Shown: piece by piece, positions 1 to 8,061 of the stretch
Numbering within the stretch: the stretch's first letter is position 1
How the letters are laid out: each line of letters starts with the position of its first letter
From: Solirubrobacter ginsenosidimutans
GTDB lineage: Bacteria > Actinomycetota > Thermoleophilia > Solirubrobacterales > Solirubrobacteraceae
Reading direction: 5' to 3'
NCBI RefSeq assembly: GCF_027587205.1
Contig: NZ_JAPDOD010000039.1
Span: 1 to 64,000 of the forward strand
DNA: 64,000 nt
Translations under genes and position numbers: made by a program
The notes under the pieces: generated by a model
The model's database searches: none
Told to the model about the DNA's origin: nothing
Seen by the model: the letters and a program-made list of their open reading frames with translations, nothing else

Positions 1-993
1 GCGCGTCGCCGCGCCGCGACTCCCGGCGCCGCCGGGTTCGGCGCTCCCGGTTCGCGCCGCGCCGCCGGCTCCGGCGACGCCGGTTCGGGCCGCGCCGCCG
101 GTTCTCGCCACGCCGCCGGTCCCCGCAGCTTCGCGCTCACCGCCTCGCGCTGGCTCGTGCTGCCCGCCATCGCGGTCGCCGCGACGATCGTCGCGCTCGC
201 CGCGCCGGATCGCGCCCCGCAACCCCTTCGTCCCGCGCCGGCGACCGCCGCGACGGTCCTCGCGCAGCTCGGCGGCAAGGTCGCCCACGCGCCCGCGCCC
301 GCCGGCCGCTACGCGTACGAGAAGCAGCTCTCCTACGTCTCGCACATGCGGCCCAAGCCCGGTGGCAAGGGCACGTTCGTCGTCGTGCTCCCGCACACCG
401 ACGAGCAGTGGATCACCGACGACGGCGGCGTGGCCATCACCCGCAATCAGATCGGTTGGGACCAGCCGACGTTCCCGACCCCCGAGGACAAGGCCGACTA
501 CGAGGCGGCGGGCACGAACCAGCCGCGCTGGGACGACTCGCCCCACCGGGTCGACGGCGTCACCGTCGCCGGCTTCACGCCCGCCGAGGTCCGGGCGCTC
601 CCGACCGACCCGGTCGCCCTGCGCGCGCGGCTGATCGATCCCCACGTCCAGCTGACCGCGATCATCGGCCAATTGCTCGGCTCGGCGCTGACGCCGCAGC
701 CCGTCAAGGTCGCGCTGTTCGCCGTGCTCAAGGGCCTGCCGGGGGCGACGCTCGTCCCCGACACGACGGACCCGAAGGGCCGCACGGGGGTCGGTGTCCG
801 GTTCGAGAGCGACGCCTGGAACACGCTCTTCCTGTTCGATCCCCGCACCGGCGCGCTGCTCGGCACCCGCTCGATCGGGCACAGGGAGGTGCCCGGCCGT
901 GACATCGACGACTGGAGTCTGGTGCTCGAATCCGAGCGGCGCGACGACGCGCCGGTCGCCACGGGCCGGACTCTGACAATTCCGGTTGCGTGA
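1..993 (+). CDS. Membrane-anchored exported protein, CU044_5270-like (5' partial)
   Basis: The reading frame is open from base 1, so the 5' end lies outside the window; the first in-frame candidate start inside the window is a GTG at 157. The visible part starts with a low-complexity Gly/Ala/Arg/Ser stretch (about 45 residues). A single hydrophobic segment follows (around 157-200, LVLPAIAVAATIVALAAP), then an extracytoplasmic domain of about 240 residues. Overall shape (cytoplasmic tail, one membrane helix, exported domain) resembles the CU044_5270 family often encoded after ECF sigma factors in actinobacteria. This is inference from layout and faint similarity; no catalytic motif was seen. 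Confidence 0.6.
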   Translation, partial: ARRRAATPGAAGFGAPGSRRAAGSGDAGSGRAAGSRHAAGPRSFALTASRWLVLPAIAVAATIVALAAPDRAPQPLRPAPATAATVLAQLGGKVAHAPAPAGRYAYEKQLSYVSHMRPKPGGKGTFVVVLPHTDEQWITDDGGVAITRNQIGWDQPTFPTPEDKADYEAAGTNQPRWDDSPHRVDGVTVAGFTPAEVRALPTDPVALRARLIDPHVQLTAIIGQLLGSALTPQPVKVALFAVLKGLPGATLVPDTTDPKGRTGVGVRFESDAWNTLFLFDPRTGALLGTRSIGHREVPGRDIDDWSLVLESERRDDAPVATGRTLTIPVA

Positions 994-1065
994 GTAGGAC
1001 GTGTGCGCAACCATGTTCAGCAGTACATGGTTGATCCGCCGGATAGGCAGTTCATATGACCCGTC

Positions 1066-1085
1066 GGCGGGCAAAATAGCCCGCC
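1066..1085. terminator. Hairpin between convergent genes
   Basis: A perfect 7-bp stem GGCGGGC/GCCCGCC encloses the loop AAAATA in the 184-bp gap between two convergent genes (stops at 993 and 1178). It could terminate transcription from both sides, but there is no clear T-tract. A second, weaker inverted repeat (AACCATGT/ACATGGTT, 8-nt loop) lies at about 1009-1032. Nothing else is evident in this gap. Confidence 0.4.
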
Positions 1086-1177
1086 ACACTCGGCTCTACA
1101 GCCCCGGAGGCCCGCAAAGCGGCCACCAAAATTGATCGATGGCAGCCCGGACGGTGACAGCGGCCGGGCGCCTCGCT

Positions 1178-2116
1178 TTAAGGGTTGAACTCGAACGAGT
1201 CGACGACGCTGGGCTTCGTCTTCACGAGCCCGATGCGCACCTCGAAGTCCGCCCATTCCTGGAGCACGGCGCGATCGAGCACGAGGCCGTCGGCGAAGAT
1301 CGGCAACACCGCGTCGAGCTCGGCGCGCACCAGCTTGGTGTCGTCGGTCTCGGCGGCCTTGGCGATCACCTTCACGGCCTCGTCCGGCCGCGCGCGGGTC
1401 TTGTCCAGGCCGGCGGTGATCGCCGCCAGCGCGGCCTCGATCCGCGGGCGCTCCTTCTCCAGCGTCTTGCGCGCCGTGACCAGCAGCACCTCGGGGTAGG
1501 CGGGCGCGCCGTAGTCCTCGACGCGGAACTCGTTCGCCTGCAGCCCGCGCTGCTTGAGCGCGACGCCCTCGGCGTTCCAGAACGCCGGGACCGCATCCAC
1601 GCGCTTGGTCAGCAGGCGGGAGACGGCGTTGAAGCCGATCGTCACCTGCTTGACCTTGGAGTAATCACCGCCGTCGTCGGTCACGATCGCCTTCACGAAC
1701 GCCGGGTCCGACGGCAGGCCGGAGACCCCGACGGTCCGCCCCGCGAGGTCCCGCGGGCGCTTGATGGACGGCTGCGCGATCAGCGCGGCGAGCGGCTTGG
1801 ACACGAGCGCGCCGACCGCGACCACGTCGACGCCCTCCTGGCGCGCGATCGCGAGATCGTGGATGTCGAGGACGCCGAGCTCGACCTTGCCGGTCGACAC
1901 GAGCTTCAGCGAGTCCGGCCCCGTGCCGGGCTTGCGGATCTGCAGCGCGTTCCCGGCCAGGTAGATCGGGGCGTGCACGGGGTTGGGGGTGAAGTCGAGC
2001 GCGATCGACACCGGCCGCACCGGCGCGGCGGGCTCCTTGTCGGTCGAGGTCGCGGTCGAGGACGAGCCGCACGCCGCGACGGCGAAGGCGACGAGGATGA
2101 GCGCGAAACGGTGCAT
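1178..2116 (-). CDS. NMT1/THI5-like ABC transporter substrate-binding lipoprotein
   Basis: The start was set at the ATG at 2116 because it begins a lipoprotein signal (hydrophobic LILVAFAVAAC, lipobox Cys near residue 15, then a Ser/Thr linker). The mature part opens with IALDFTPNPVHAPIYLA, the first strand of THI5/NMT1 proteins such as ThiY, which bind pyrimidine precursors or related nitrogen heterocycles. A DLAGRTVGV segment typical of the family follows. Compared with usual members, a few residues are missing right after the first helix, where the element reading like GLYEDEGLDVE is expected. The permease and ATPase are not adjacent. It is divergent from the queuosine-salvage gene, with 28 bp between starts. 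The ligand cannot be deduced. Confidence 0.8.
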   Translation of the reverse strand: MHRFALILVAFAVAACGSSSTATSTDKEPAAPVRPVSIALDFTPNPVHAPIYLAGNALQIRKPGTGPDSLKLVSTGKVELGVLDIHDLAIARQEGVDVVAVGALVSKPLAALIAQPSIKRPRDLAGRTVGVSGLPSDPAFVKAIVTDDGGDYSKVKQVTIGFNAVSRLLTKRVDAVPAFWNAEGVALKQRGLQANEFRVEDYGAPAYPEVLLVTARKTLEKERPRIEAALAAITAGLDKTRARPDEAVKVIAKAAETDDTKLVRAELDAVLPIFADGLVLDRAVLQEWADFEVRIGLVKTKPSVVDSFEFNP

Positions 2117-2144
2117 GGCGGTCGTCACCGTAGCCTGTCTGAAA

Positions 2145-2987
2145 ATGCTGACCGACCGCGTGCGCCTCCACTGTGCCGGTGTCGCCGCCACCGCGCGGCA
2201 CGTGAGCATCGATCCCGACGCCGAGATCGCTGCCGGCGGGGTCAGCGGATTGGACGAGACGCTGCACTTCCTGGAGGGGGCGCCGGAGGACGTCGCGCGC
2301 TACGTGCTGATCCTCGACGCGATCAATTTCGGCTCGGGCTGGTTCGAGGAGCTCGGAGCGAGCACTGATGGCCTGACCGAGCGCCTCACCGCTCACGCGC
2401 GTGCTGAAGGGCCGTGGTCGGCGGCGGAGCTGCGGGAGCTCGCCGCGCGCGAGGTCGCAAGCACGCTCGGCCTCGACCCGCAGCACCAACTCACCCGCCT
2501 CTACTCCGCCGCGCTCAACCACCTCGGTGGATTCCTCGGGCACCGCCCGATCGAGCACGTCCTCGGCAACAGCGCGGAGGATCTCGCCGAGCGGCTCGCC
2601 GCGGGCATGCCCTTCTTCGACGACCGCGGCTTCTACAAACGCGCCCAGATCGCGGCCAATGACCTCCACCTGGCGCGAGTCGTCAGCTACGACGACGTCG
2701 ACCGGCTGACGATCTTCGCCGACAACCTCGTCCCGCACGTGCTGCGCCTCGACGGCGTCCTTGTCTATTCCGACGAGCTCGCCGCGGACATCGACGAGGG
2801 CCGCCCGCTGCTCGCGGGCGGAGAGTTCGAGCGCGAGCTGCGCGGGTGCGCGGTCCACGCCTGCGAGGCGCTGGCCACCCGCCTGGAGGTCCCGCCCCGC
2901 CTGCTCGACAACTGGCTCTGGAACCGCGGCCAGCACCCGCCGTACAGCGAGCGTCCGGCGCACATCACCCGCACCGTCTACTACTGA
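2145..2987 (+). CDS. Queuosine salvage protein, Qng1/DUF2419 family (queuosine nucleotide glycosidase)
   Basis: The protein has 280 residues. Family marks are VSIDPDAEIAAGGV at the N-terminus, the YVLILDAINFGSGWF segment (substrate pocket, NF-x-x-x-W), FYKRAQI, LTIFADNLVPHVLR, and VYSDELAADID near the C-terminus. These match the DUF2419/Qng1 family, which releases queuine from queuosine 5'-monophosphate for salvage. The ATG at 2145 fits the conserved N-terminus. Its last 7 bp overlap the convergent PP2C gene. The queA gene nearby (4610-5677) makes the combination of de novo and salvage functions notable. Confidence 0.85.
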   Translation: MLTDRVRLHCAGVAATARHVSIDPDAEIAAGGVSGLDETLHFLEGAPEDVARYVLILDAINFGSGWFEELGASTDGLTERLTAHARAEGPWSAAELRELAAREVASTLGLDPQHQLTRLYSAALNHLGGFLGHRPIEHVLGNSAEDLAERLAAGMPFFDDRGFYKRAQIAANDLHLARVVSYDDVDRLTIFADNLVPHVLRLDGVLVYSDELAADIDEGRPLLAGGEFERELRGCAVHACEALATRLEVPPRLLDNWLWNRGQHPPYSERPAHITRTVYY

Positions 2988-4591
2988 CGGTGGCGGCGTA
3001 GGCCGAGCAGCGCGATGTCGTCGTCGCGGGCGGCGGGCAGCTCGACCAGCAGCCGGTCGGCGATCTCCGCGACGCTTCCGGTGGCCTCCGCCGCGACGGT
3101 CGCGAGCTTTGCCAGGCCGTCGTCGAGCGGCCGCTTGCGCGATTCGACGAGGCCGTCGGTGAACAGCCACAGCGTCTCGCCCGGCGCGAGCGTGAAGTGC
3201 CCGAGCGTGCACGGCGCGGCACCGCTGAGCCCCAGCGGCGGGCAGCGCGGCGCGTCGACGTAGCCGCGGCCGGCGATCAGGGCGGGGAGGTGGCCGGCGC
3301 TCGCCAGCTCCCCCGCGCCCGTGTGCGGGTCGAGCACGACGTAGATGACGGTGACGAACGTGATCTCACCCGCCGAGACCGCGACGAGCGCGTGCAGGTC
3401 GTCGATGACCTGGGCCGCTCCCTCGCCCTTGACCGCGTAGGCGCGCAGCGCGTTGCGGATCTGGCCCATCGTGGCCGCGGCGGACACGCCGCGCCCGCCG
3501 ACGTCGCCGATCACGATCCCGAAGCGCCCGTCGGGCAGCGGGAAGGCGTCGTACCAGTCGCCGCCGGCGTGGTCGCGCGCGTCCCCGGGGACGTAGCGGA
3601 CCGCGAGCTCGTGTCCGGGCACCTTGGGCAGCCGTTCCGGGAGCAGGGCCCGCTGCAGCGTCGCGGCGGTCTCGTGCTCGCGGGCGAACAGGCGGGCGTG
3701 GTCGAGGGCGAGTCCGGCGCGGCGCCCGACCTCCTCCGCCAGCTCGAGCTCCCGCGTCGAGTATTGGCGCCCGGATTCGGCCCAGACGAAGGTGATCGCC
3801 CCGAGCGTGCGGTCGCGGGCGGCGAGCGGGACGACCATCACCGAGTGCATCTGCAGGTCGCGGACGAGCTGGATCTCCTCCTCGTCGAGCGCGGCGGCCT
3901 CCAGCAGGGCGCGATCGATGACGGGATAGAGCTCGGAGCGGCCGGTGCGGATGACGGCGGGGGCGCCGGTGGGTGCGTCGGGGTCGGGCGGGTAGCGGTC
4001 CTGCAGCTCGCGCGCCCAGCGGACCTTGTCGGGGTCGACGTGGGCGACCGCCACCTGCTCGTAGCGCCCGCTCCCGTCCTCTGCCGCGAGCTGCACGGCG
4101 CACCAGTCCGCGAGCGCGGGGACGGCCAGCCGCGCGACCTCCTCGAGCGTCCGGCGCGGATCCAGCGAGGCCGCGAGCACCTGGCTGGCGGCGTCGAGGA
4201 AGGCGTACGCCTCCTCGCGCTGGCGGCGGTCGGTGACGTCACTCAGCAGGCCGGTGATCCGCTCGGTGCGCCCGTCGGTGCGCACGGCCCGGGCACGCGC
4301 GTGGAGCCAGCGCAGGCCCTTGTCGGGGAGCAGGACGCGGATGTCCATCTCGTACGGCGTGCCGTGCTCGAGCGCGGCCTGGACGTGGCGGCCCATCTGC
4401 TCGCGGTCCTCGGGCTCGAGGATGCGCCCGACGAACTCCTCGACGCCGGAGGGCTGGTAGCCGCGCGGGAGGCCGTAGAGCGGGCCCATGTTGTCCGACC
4501 ACTCGATGACGTCGGTGTCGACGAACCACTCCCAGTAGCCGGTCTCGGTCCCTTCCAGGGCGAGCCGGAGGCGCTCTTCGAGGCCCCGCAT
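2981..4591 (-). CDS. PAS-GAF-PP2C (SpoIIE-type) serine phosphatase
   Basis: This 536-residue, probably cytoplasmic signalling protein has three parts: an N-terminal PAS domain (about residues 5-125, GYWEWFVDTDVIEWSDN and the RWLHARARAV strand), a GAF domain (about 135-300), and a C-terminal SpoIIE/PP2C domain (about 320-530). The phosphatase part shows AGGDWYDAF, VIGDVGGRGVSAA and LFTDGLVESR, including the metal-binding aspartates. Proteins of this type dephosphorylate STAS anti-sigma-antagonists in partner-switching pathways; a STAS protein and two anti-sigma-type ATPases occur elsewhere in the window (55908, 55449, 32452). No membrane segment was seen. The target is inferred, not shown. Confidence 0.93.
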   Translation of the reverse strand: MRGLEERLRLALEGTETGYWEWFVDTDVIEWSDNMGPLYGLPRGYQPSGVEEFVGRILEPEDREQMGRHVQAALEHGTPYEMDIRVLLPDKGLRWLHARARAVRTDGRTERITGLLSDVTDRRQREEAYAFLDAASQVLAASLDPRRTLEEVARLAVPALADWCAVQLAAEDGSGRYEQVAVAHVDPDKVRWARELQDRYPPDPDAPTGAPAVIRTGRSELYPVIDRALLEAAALDEEEIQLVRDLQMHSVMVVPLAARDRTLGAITFVWAESGRQYSTRELELAEEVGRRAGLALDHARLFAREHETAATLQRALLPERLPKVPGHELAVRYVPGDARDHAGGDWYDAFPLPDGRFGIVIGDVGGRGVSAAATMGQIRNALRAYAVKGEGAAQVIDDLHALVAVSAGEITFVTVIYVVLDPHTGAGELASAGHLPALIAGRGYVDAPRCPPLGLSGAAPCTLGHFTLAPGETLWLFTDGLVESRKRPLDDGLAKLATVAAEATGSVAEIADRLLVELPAARDDDIALLGLRRHRQ

Positions 4592-4609
4592 CCACGGAGC
4601 ATATGGGCC

Positions 4610-5677
4610 CTACCGCAGCAGAAGGTGCAGATCTCCGAACTCGTGCCAGTGGTAGCCGCGCTCCAGGGCGGCGGCGTAGGAGCGCTCGAGCAGCGCGCGG
4701 CCGGCGAACGCCTCGAGCATCAGCAGGTGGCTGGCCTCGGGCTCATGCCAGCCGGTGAGGAGCCCGTCAACGGCGCGGACGCCCCGCTCGGGGGTGACGG
4801 TGAGGTTGGTCCACCCTGCTTGCGCGTGGACTTCGCCTTCGTCGTCGGCGGCGCTTTCGAGCGCGCGCACCACGGTCGTGCCGACGGCGATCACCCGTTG
4901 CGCGGCATTCACCCGCTGTGCCGTGTGGGCGCTCACGCGGAAGCGCTCGGGGTACGGGCGCTCGCCGCGTTCCTGCGAGCTGACCCCGGTGTGCAGGGTG
5001 ATCCGCTGCACGCCGATCCCGCGCTCGCGCAGTGCCGTCAGCGCCCGCTTGGTGAACGGCCGGCCGGCGCTCGGCATCTCCGCGCTCCCGGGCTTGGTGG
5101 CGAAGATCGTCTGGTGGTCCTCGAGCGGCCGCTCGATGGGCTCGTGCGCATAGCGGATCGGCGCGCCGTGATGGTCCAGGTAGGCGAGCAGCGCCTCGGG
5201 GAGGTCGAGCTGCGCGATCCAGAGGCGGTTCGGGCTCAGGTAGGGCGCGAGCAGGGTCGCCGTGCCGCCGCCGGGCAGCGCGAGCGTCTCACCCGCCGTA
5301 CCGCGAGCCCGGTGCCCGCCGCTCCGCACCTCCACCACCCACCGCGAGGGGTTCTGCGGTTCCCGCGCGTTGTATCCCACATGTATACCGGGGTCAGACC
5401 CCGGTATACCGCTGGTATGCAACGTCGGGTCGGGGGTGGAGAGGTGCAGATCGACGGCGCCGCCGTCTGCCCTGAGGGCGGGGAGTGCCGCGGGCAGCGT
5501 GGCGGAGTCGTTGACCACCAGCAGGTCGCCGGTGGTCAGGTGGGTGGGGAGGTCGAGGAAGCGGGTGTGGATCAGCGGGCGGGCGTCTTGGGCCACCATC
5601 AGGCGGACCTCGTCACGGACGGGCGGCGGTTCGGCGGCTTCAAGGCCGCGCGGGAGCTCGAAGTGCAGCGCGGTCAT
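4610..5677 (-). CDS. queA: S-adenosylmethionine:tRNA ribosyltransferase-isomerase
   Basis: QueA transfers the ribosyl part of SAM to preQ1-tRNA to make epoxyqueuosine. Supporting motifs are LLVVNDSATLPAAL (family NDTRV region), FATKPGSAEMPSAGRPFT, the RITLHTGVSSQ strand, VGTTVVRALES, and the C-terminal YAAALERGYHWHEFGD. The length (355 aa) is normal, but residues 85-103 are encoded by a palindromic element (5369-5423) that reads in frame as [15 protein letters not shown]. It lies in a variable loop between VDLHLS and RWVVEV. The ATG overlaps the SDR stop codon (ATGA), implying co-translation with 5674-6339. Confidence 0.93.
   Translation of the reverse strand: MTALHFELPRGLEAAEPPPVRDEVRLMVAQDARPLIHTRFLDLPTHLTTGDLLVVNDSATLPAALPALRADGGAVDLHLSTPDPTLHTSGIPGSDPGIHVGYNAREPQNPSRWVVEVRSGGHRARGTAGETLALPGGGTATLLAPYLSPNRLWIAQLDLPEALLAYLDHHGAPIRYAHEPIERPLEDHQTIFATKPGSAEMPSAGRPFTKRALTALRERGIGVQRITLHTGVSSQERGERPYPERFRVSAHTAQRVNAAQRVIAVGTTVVRALESAADDEGEVHAQAGWTNLTVTPERGVRAVDGLLTGWHEPEASHLLMLEAFAGRALLERSYAAALERGYHWHEFGDLHLLLR
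5369..5423. repeat. Palindromic element family A, copy 1 (inside queA)
   Basis: This 55-bp nested palindrome has a 27-bp core, 5383-5409, reading GTATACCGGGGTC-A-GACCCCGGTATAC. Outer arms GTTGTATCCC and GGTATGCAAC are imperfectly complementary. It is translated as part of QueA with no frame disruption. Related copies lie at 14658-14725 and 31250-31304. Confidence 0.88.
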
Positions 5678-6339
5678 GCAGTCACCAGCGCCTTCGCCTG
5701 GTAGCGCCCGGACGGCAGGTCGCCTTCGATCAGCGCGAGCAGGCCGGGCACGCTGTCCTCGGGCGGTGGGCGGTCGCTGATGTCCTCGCCGGGGAACGCC
5801 TCCTGGTGCAGGCGGGTGTTCATGTCGCCGGGGTCGACCGAGTAGAAGCGCCGGCCGGGGTTCTCGGCGGCGAGGATCGCGGTCAGGTGGTCGAGCGCGG
5901 CCTTGGATGAGCCGTACCCACCCCAGCCTTCGTAGGCCTCGACGGCGGCGTCGGAGGAGACGTTGAGGACGCGAGCGGGCGCGGCGAGCTGGATCAGCGC
6001 GAGCGGCGCGAGCACATTGACCCGGTAGACGTGCTCGAGGGTGTCGAGCGGGTAGTCGGCGAGCGGTGGCTGCGGGCTCGGCCCGAGCACCGAGGCGTTG
6101 TTGACGAGCAGGTCGACGGGGCCGTTCGCGGCGGCGACCAGCGCGGCGCGGTGGGCGGGGTCGGCGACGTCGCCCGCGAGCGCGGCGACGTTCGTGGTCA
6201 GGGCGAGTTCGGTGGCGGCCGCGTCGAGCGGGCCGGCCTCGCGGGCGTCGATGACGAGCCCCCACCCTCGCTCGGCGAGGGCACGGGCCAGCGCGAGCCC
6301 GAGGCCACGGGAAGCGCCGGTGACGATGGCGATAGGCAT
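5674..6339 (-). CDS. Short-chain dehydrogenase/reductase
   Basis: This is a 221-residue SDR with a Rossmann fold. The N-terminal glycine motif is TGASRGLGLA, the NNAS motif follows (VNNASVLG), catalytic Ser is in LNVSSDAAV, and the active-site YGSSKAAL carries the Tyr-x-x-x-Lys pair. It ends in the ATGA overlap with queA, so the two are probably one transcript, although SDRs are not known queuosine enzymes. Substrate is unknown; the length is at the short end for classical SDRs. Confidence 0.88.
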   Translation of the reverse strand: MPIAIVTGASRGLGLALARALAERGWGLVIDAREAGPLDAAATELALTTNVAALAGDVADPAHRAALVAAANGPVDLLVNNASVLGPSPQPPLADYPLDTLEHVYRVNVLAPLALIQLAAPARVLNVSSDAAVEAYEGWGGYGSSKAALDHLTAILAAENPGRRFYSVDPGDMNTRLHQEAFPGEDISDRPPPEDSVPGLLALIEGDLPSGRYQAKALVTA

Positions 6340-6384
6340 GGCTTCGAAGCTACGCCCGGGTCCGCCCGCGCACCATCGTCAATT

Positions 6385-6397
6385 GGGCCTAGGACCC
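6385..6397. promoter_or_regulatory. Near-perfect GGGCCTAGGACCC palindrome in divergent promoter region
   Basis: The 141-bp region between the divergent SDR and methyltransferase genes contains GGGCCTAGGACCC flanked by TT and GAA. It resembles GC-type response-regulator boxes such as the DosR/DevR box, though spacing differs from the mycobacterial consensus. A similar sequence, GGACCATTGGC, lies upstream of the channel gene at about 9870-9880. This is an inference only. Confidence 0.25.
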
Positions 6398-6480
6398 GAA
6401 ATGCCCGCCGGTCCATACGGGAGATATTCACGAGTTGTTAAGGGGTACGTCTCCGACCCATTTCACGAGCGGAGGCCTGA

Positions 6481-7284
6481 ATGCTGAGTGCCGAAGACAC
6501 CCCTTTGGTGCAAGAAGTCGAGTTGGTTCCGGAGACCTCCGCCGCCGAGCGGGCGGTCGCCGACCTGCTGCCCATCGGCGCGGAGCGCGGCCTTGCCGAG
6601 CTCGCCCGAGACGCGGTGCCGGTCTGGTTTCACACGTTCGCGCTCGCGCCGGGGATCTACACCCCGGGGCTCGCGCGCGACCATCGCTACCGCCCGCAGG
6701 TGCTCGGGGCAGAGCGCTTCTTCGGACGGAGTGTCCTTGACATCGGGACCTTCGACGGCTTTTACGCGTTCCTCGCCGAGGCGCGCGGGGCCAGCCGCGT
6801 CGTGGGCGTCGACAACGAGCAGTACGTCGACTGGATCCGCGGGCGGTTCGGGGTCGACCTCGAGCCCGCGGCCGGCTTCGACGCGATCCACCGCCTCATC
6901 GGCTCCCAGGTCGAGTACCGGCGGCTGGACGCGCTCGACGTCGGTGAGCTCGACGAGGGCTTCGACGTGGTGCTGTGCTTCGGGATGCTCCACCGCGTGA
7001 GCGACCCGGTGGCCATCCTCAAGGCGCTCGCGGACGTCCTCGAGCCCGGCGGCGAGGTGATCCTCGAGACCTACGGGTCGACGCTCGCCTCCGACACGCC
7101 CGCGATCGAGGTGCACGCTTCCGGCGACGTCTACGCCGGCGACGACTTCGTCTACTGGGGCTTCCCGCCCGAAGGTCTACGGCGCCTGGCCGGCCTCGCC
7201 GGGTTCGGATCGGTGGAGATCGTCGACGAGGTCGAGATCGACGGTCACCCGAGGATCATCGCGGTGCTGCGCGCGGAGGCCTGA
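6481..7284 (+). CDS. CmoB/DUF1698-like class I SAM-dependent methyltransferase
   Basis: This is a 267-residue enzyme. The N-terminal WFHTFALAPGIYTPG segment resembles the substrate-side region of CmoB (tRNA U34 carboxymethyltransferase) and related DUF1698 methyltransferases. It is followed by the SAM-binding VLDIGTFDGFYAF motif, acidic VVGVDNE, and FDVVLCFGMLHRVSDP. A Shine-Dalgarno-like GCGGAGG precedes the ATG at a good distance. Actual substrate (tRNA or small molecule) cannot be told from sequence. The 3' end overlaps the convergent phosphodiesterase by 40 bp. Confidence 0.8.
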   Translation: MLSAEDTPLVQEVELVPETSAAERAVADLLPIGAERGLAELARDAVPVWFHTFALAPGIYTPGLARDHRYRPQVLGAERFFGRSVLDIGTFDGFYAFLAEARGASRVVGVDNEQYVDWIRGRFGVDLEPAAGFDAIHRLIGSQVEYRRLDALDVGELDEGFDVVLCFGMLHRVSDPVAILKALADVLEPGGEVILETYGSTLASDTPAIEVHASGDVYAGDDFVYWGFPPEGLRRLAGLAGFGSVEIVDEVEIDGHPRIIAVLRAEA

Positions 7285-8006
7285 TCCGCGCCGGCGCGCA
7301 GGCGCCGAGGGTCGTCGGTCGTGATCGCGTCGACGTCCAGCCGCGCCACACGGCGCGCCAGTTCGGGGTCGTTGATCGTCCCGGTCGTCACGCTGAGGTC
7401 CTCGTCGCGCAGCCGCGCGACGAGGTCGGCGTGCAGGAGGAAGTGCTCGACGCACACGCCGTGGACGCCCGCGGCACGCGCCCAGGCACCGAGGGCGTCG
7501 GGCGCGTACTCCGCCCAGACGATCAGCCGCGCCCGCTGCCCGAGCTCCGCCGCGGCCGCGCACGCCGCGCCGTGGAAGGAGATGACCTCGATCTGGTGGT
7601 CGGGGTACTGCTCGGCCACACGGCAGGCGGCCCGCGCGGTGGTCACGGCCAGCGCCGGGTCGCCGTGGGTCTTGACGTCGACCTGGATGGTGAGCCCGGC
7701 CGGGGCGGTGTCGAGCAACTCGTCGAGCAGCAGCGGAGACTCGGCGGACGGGACGCCGCGATGGTCGCGCAGGCAGAGCGTGCTGAGGGCGGGCCACGGC
7801 GTCTCGTGCGCCCAGCCGAAACCGGTCGTGCCCGTCTGCAGCCATGGGTCGTGGAGGAGCGCGAGACGCCCGTCCGCCGTCAGGCAGACGTCGGTCTCGA
7901 GCCCATCGACTCCGATCGCGAGCGTCGCGTCCAGCGCCGCTCGCGAGGAGTCGGGGCCGGGCACACGACCCAGGCGATGCGCATAGAGCGCGGGCAGATC
8001 GAGCAC
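7245..8006 (-). CDS. Glycerophosphodiester phosphodiesterase family protein
   Basis: This 253-residue GDPD-type TIM barrel hydrolyses glycerophosphodiesters to glycerol 3-phosphate and an alcohol. Catalytic elements are AHRLG near the N-terminus, GLETDVCLTADG (Glu-x-Asp metal ligands) and LLHDPWL. The usual HRG and PEN-T motifs are altered (HRLG and GPDSS), so activity or specificity may differ. The GTG at 8006 was chosen because it directly precedes the first conserved strand (LDLPALYAHR); longer forms give non-conserved N-termini. No signal peptide was seen, so it is probably cytoplasmic. Confidence 0.83.
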   Translation of the reverse strand: MLDLPALYAHRLGRVPGPDSSRAALDATLAIGVDGLETDVCLTADGRLALLHDPWLQTGTTGFGWAHETPWPALSTLCLRDHRGVPSAESPLLLDELLDTAPAGLTIQVDVKTHGDPALAVTTARAACRVAEQYPDHQIEVISFHGAACAAAAELGQRARLIVWAEYAPDALGAWARAAGVHGVCVEHFLLHADLVARLRDEDLSVTTGTINDPELARRVARLDVDAITTDDPRRLRAGADQASARSTAMILG

Positions 8007-8061
8007 GCGACCAGCATCGAGCGTCCTTCGCCCTTTGGCGTTGTCGTGTGGTGAACGGCGT

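Noticed and set aside
3197..5704. Very long open frame on the + strand opposite the PP2C and queA genes
   Set aside because: It runs antisense to two well-supported genes, has an Arg/Val/Asp-biased composition typical of reverse frames in GC-rich DNA, and shows no family motif.
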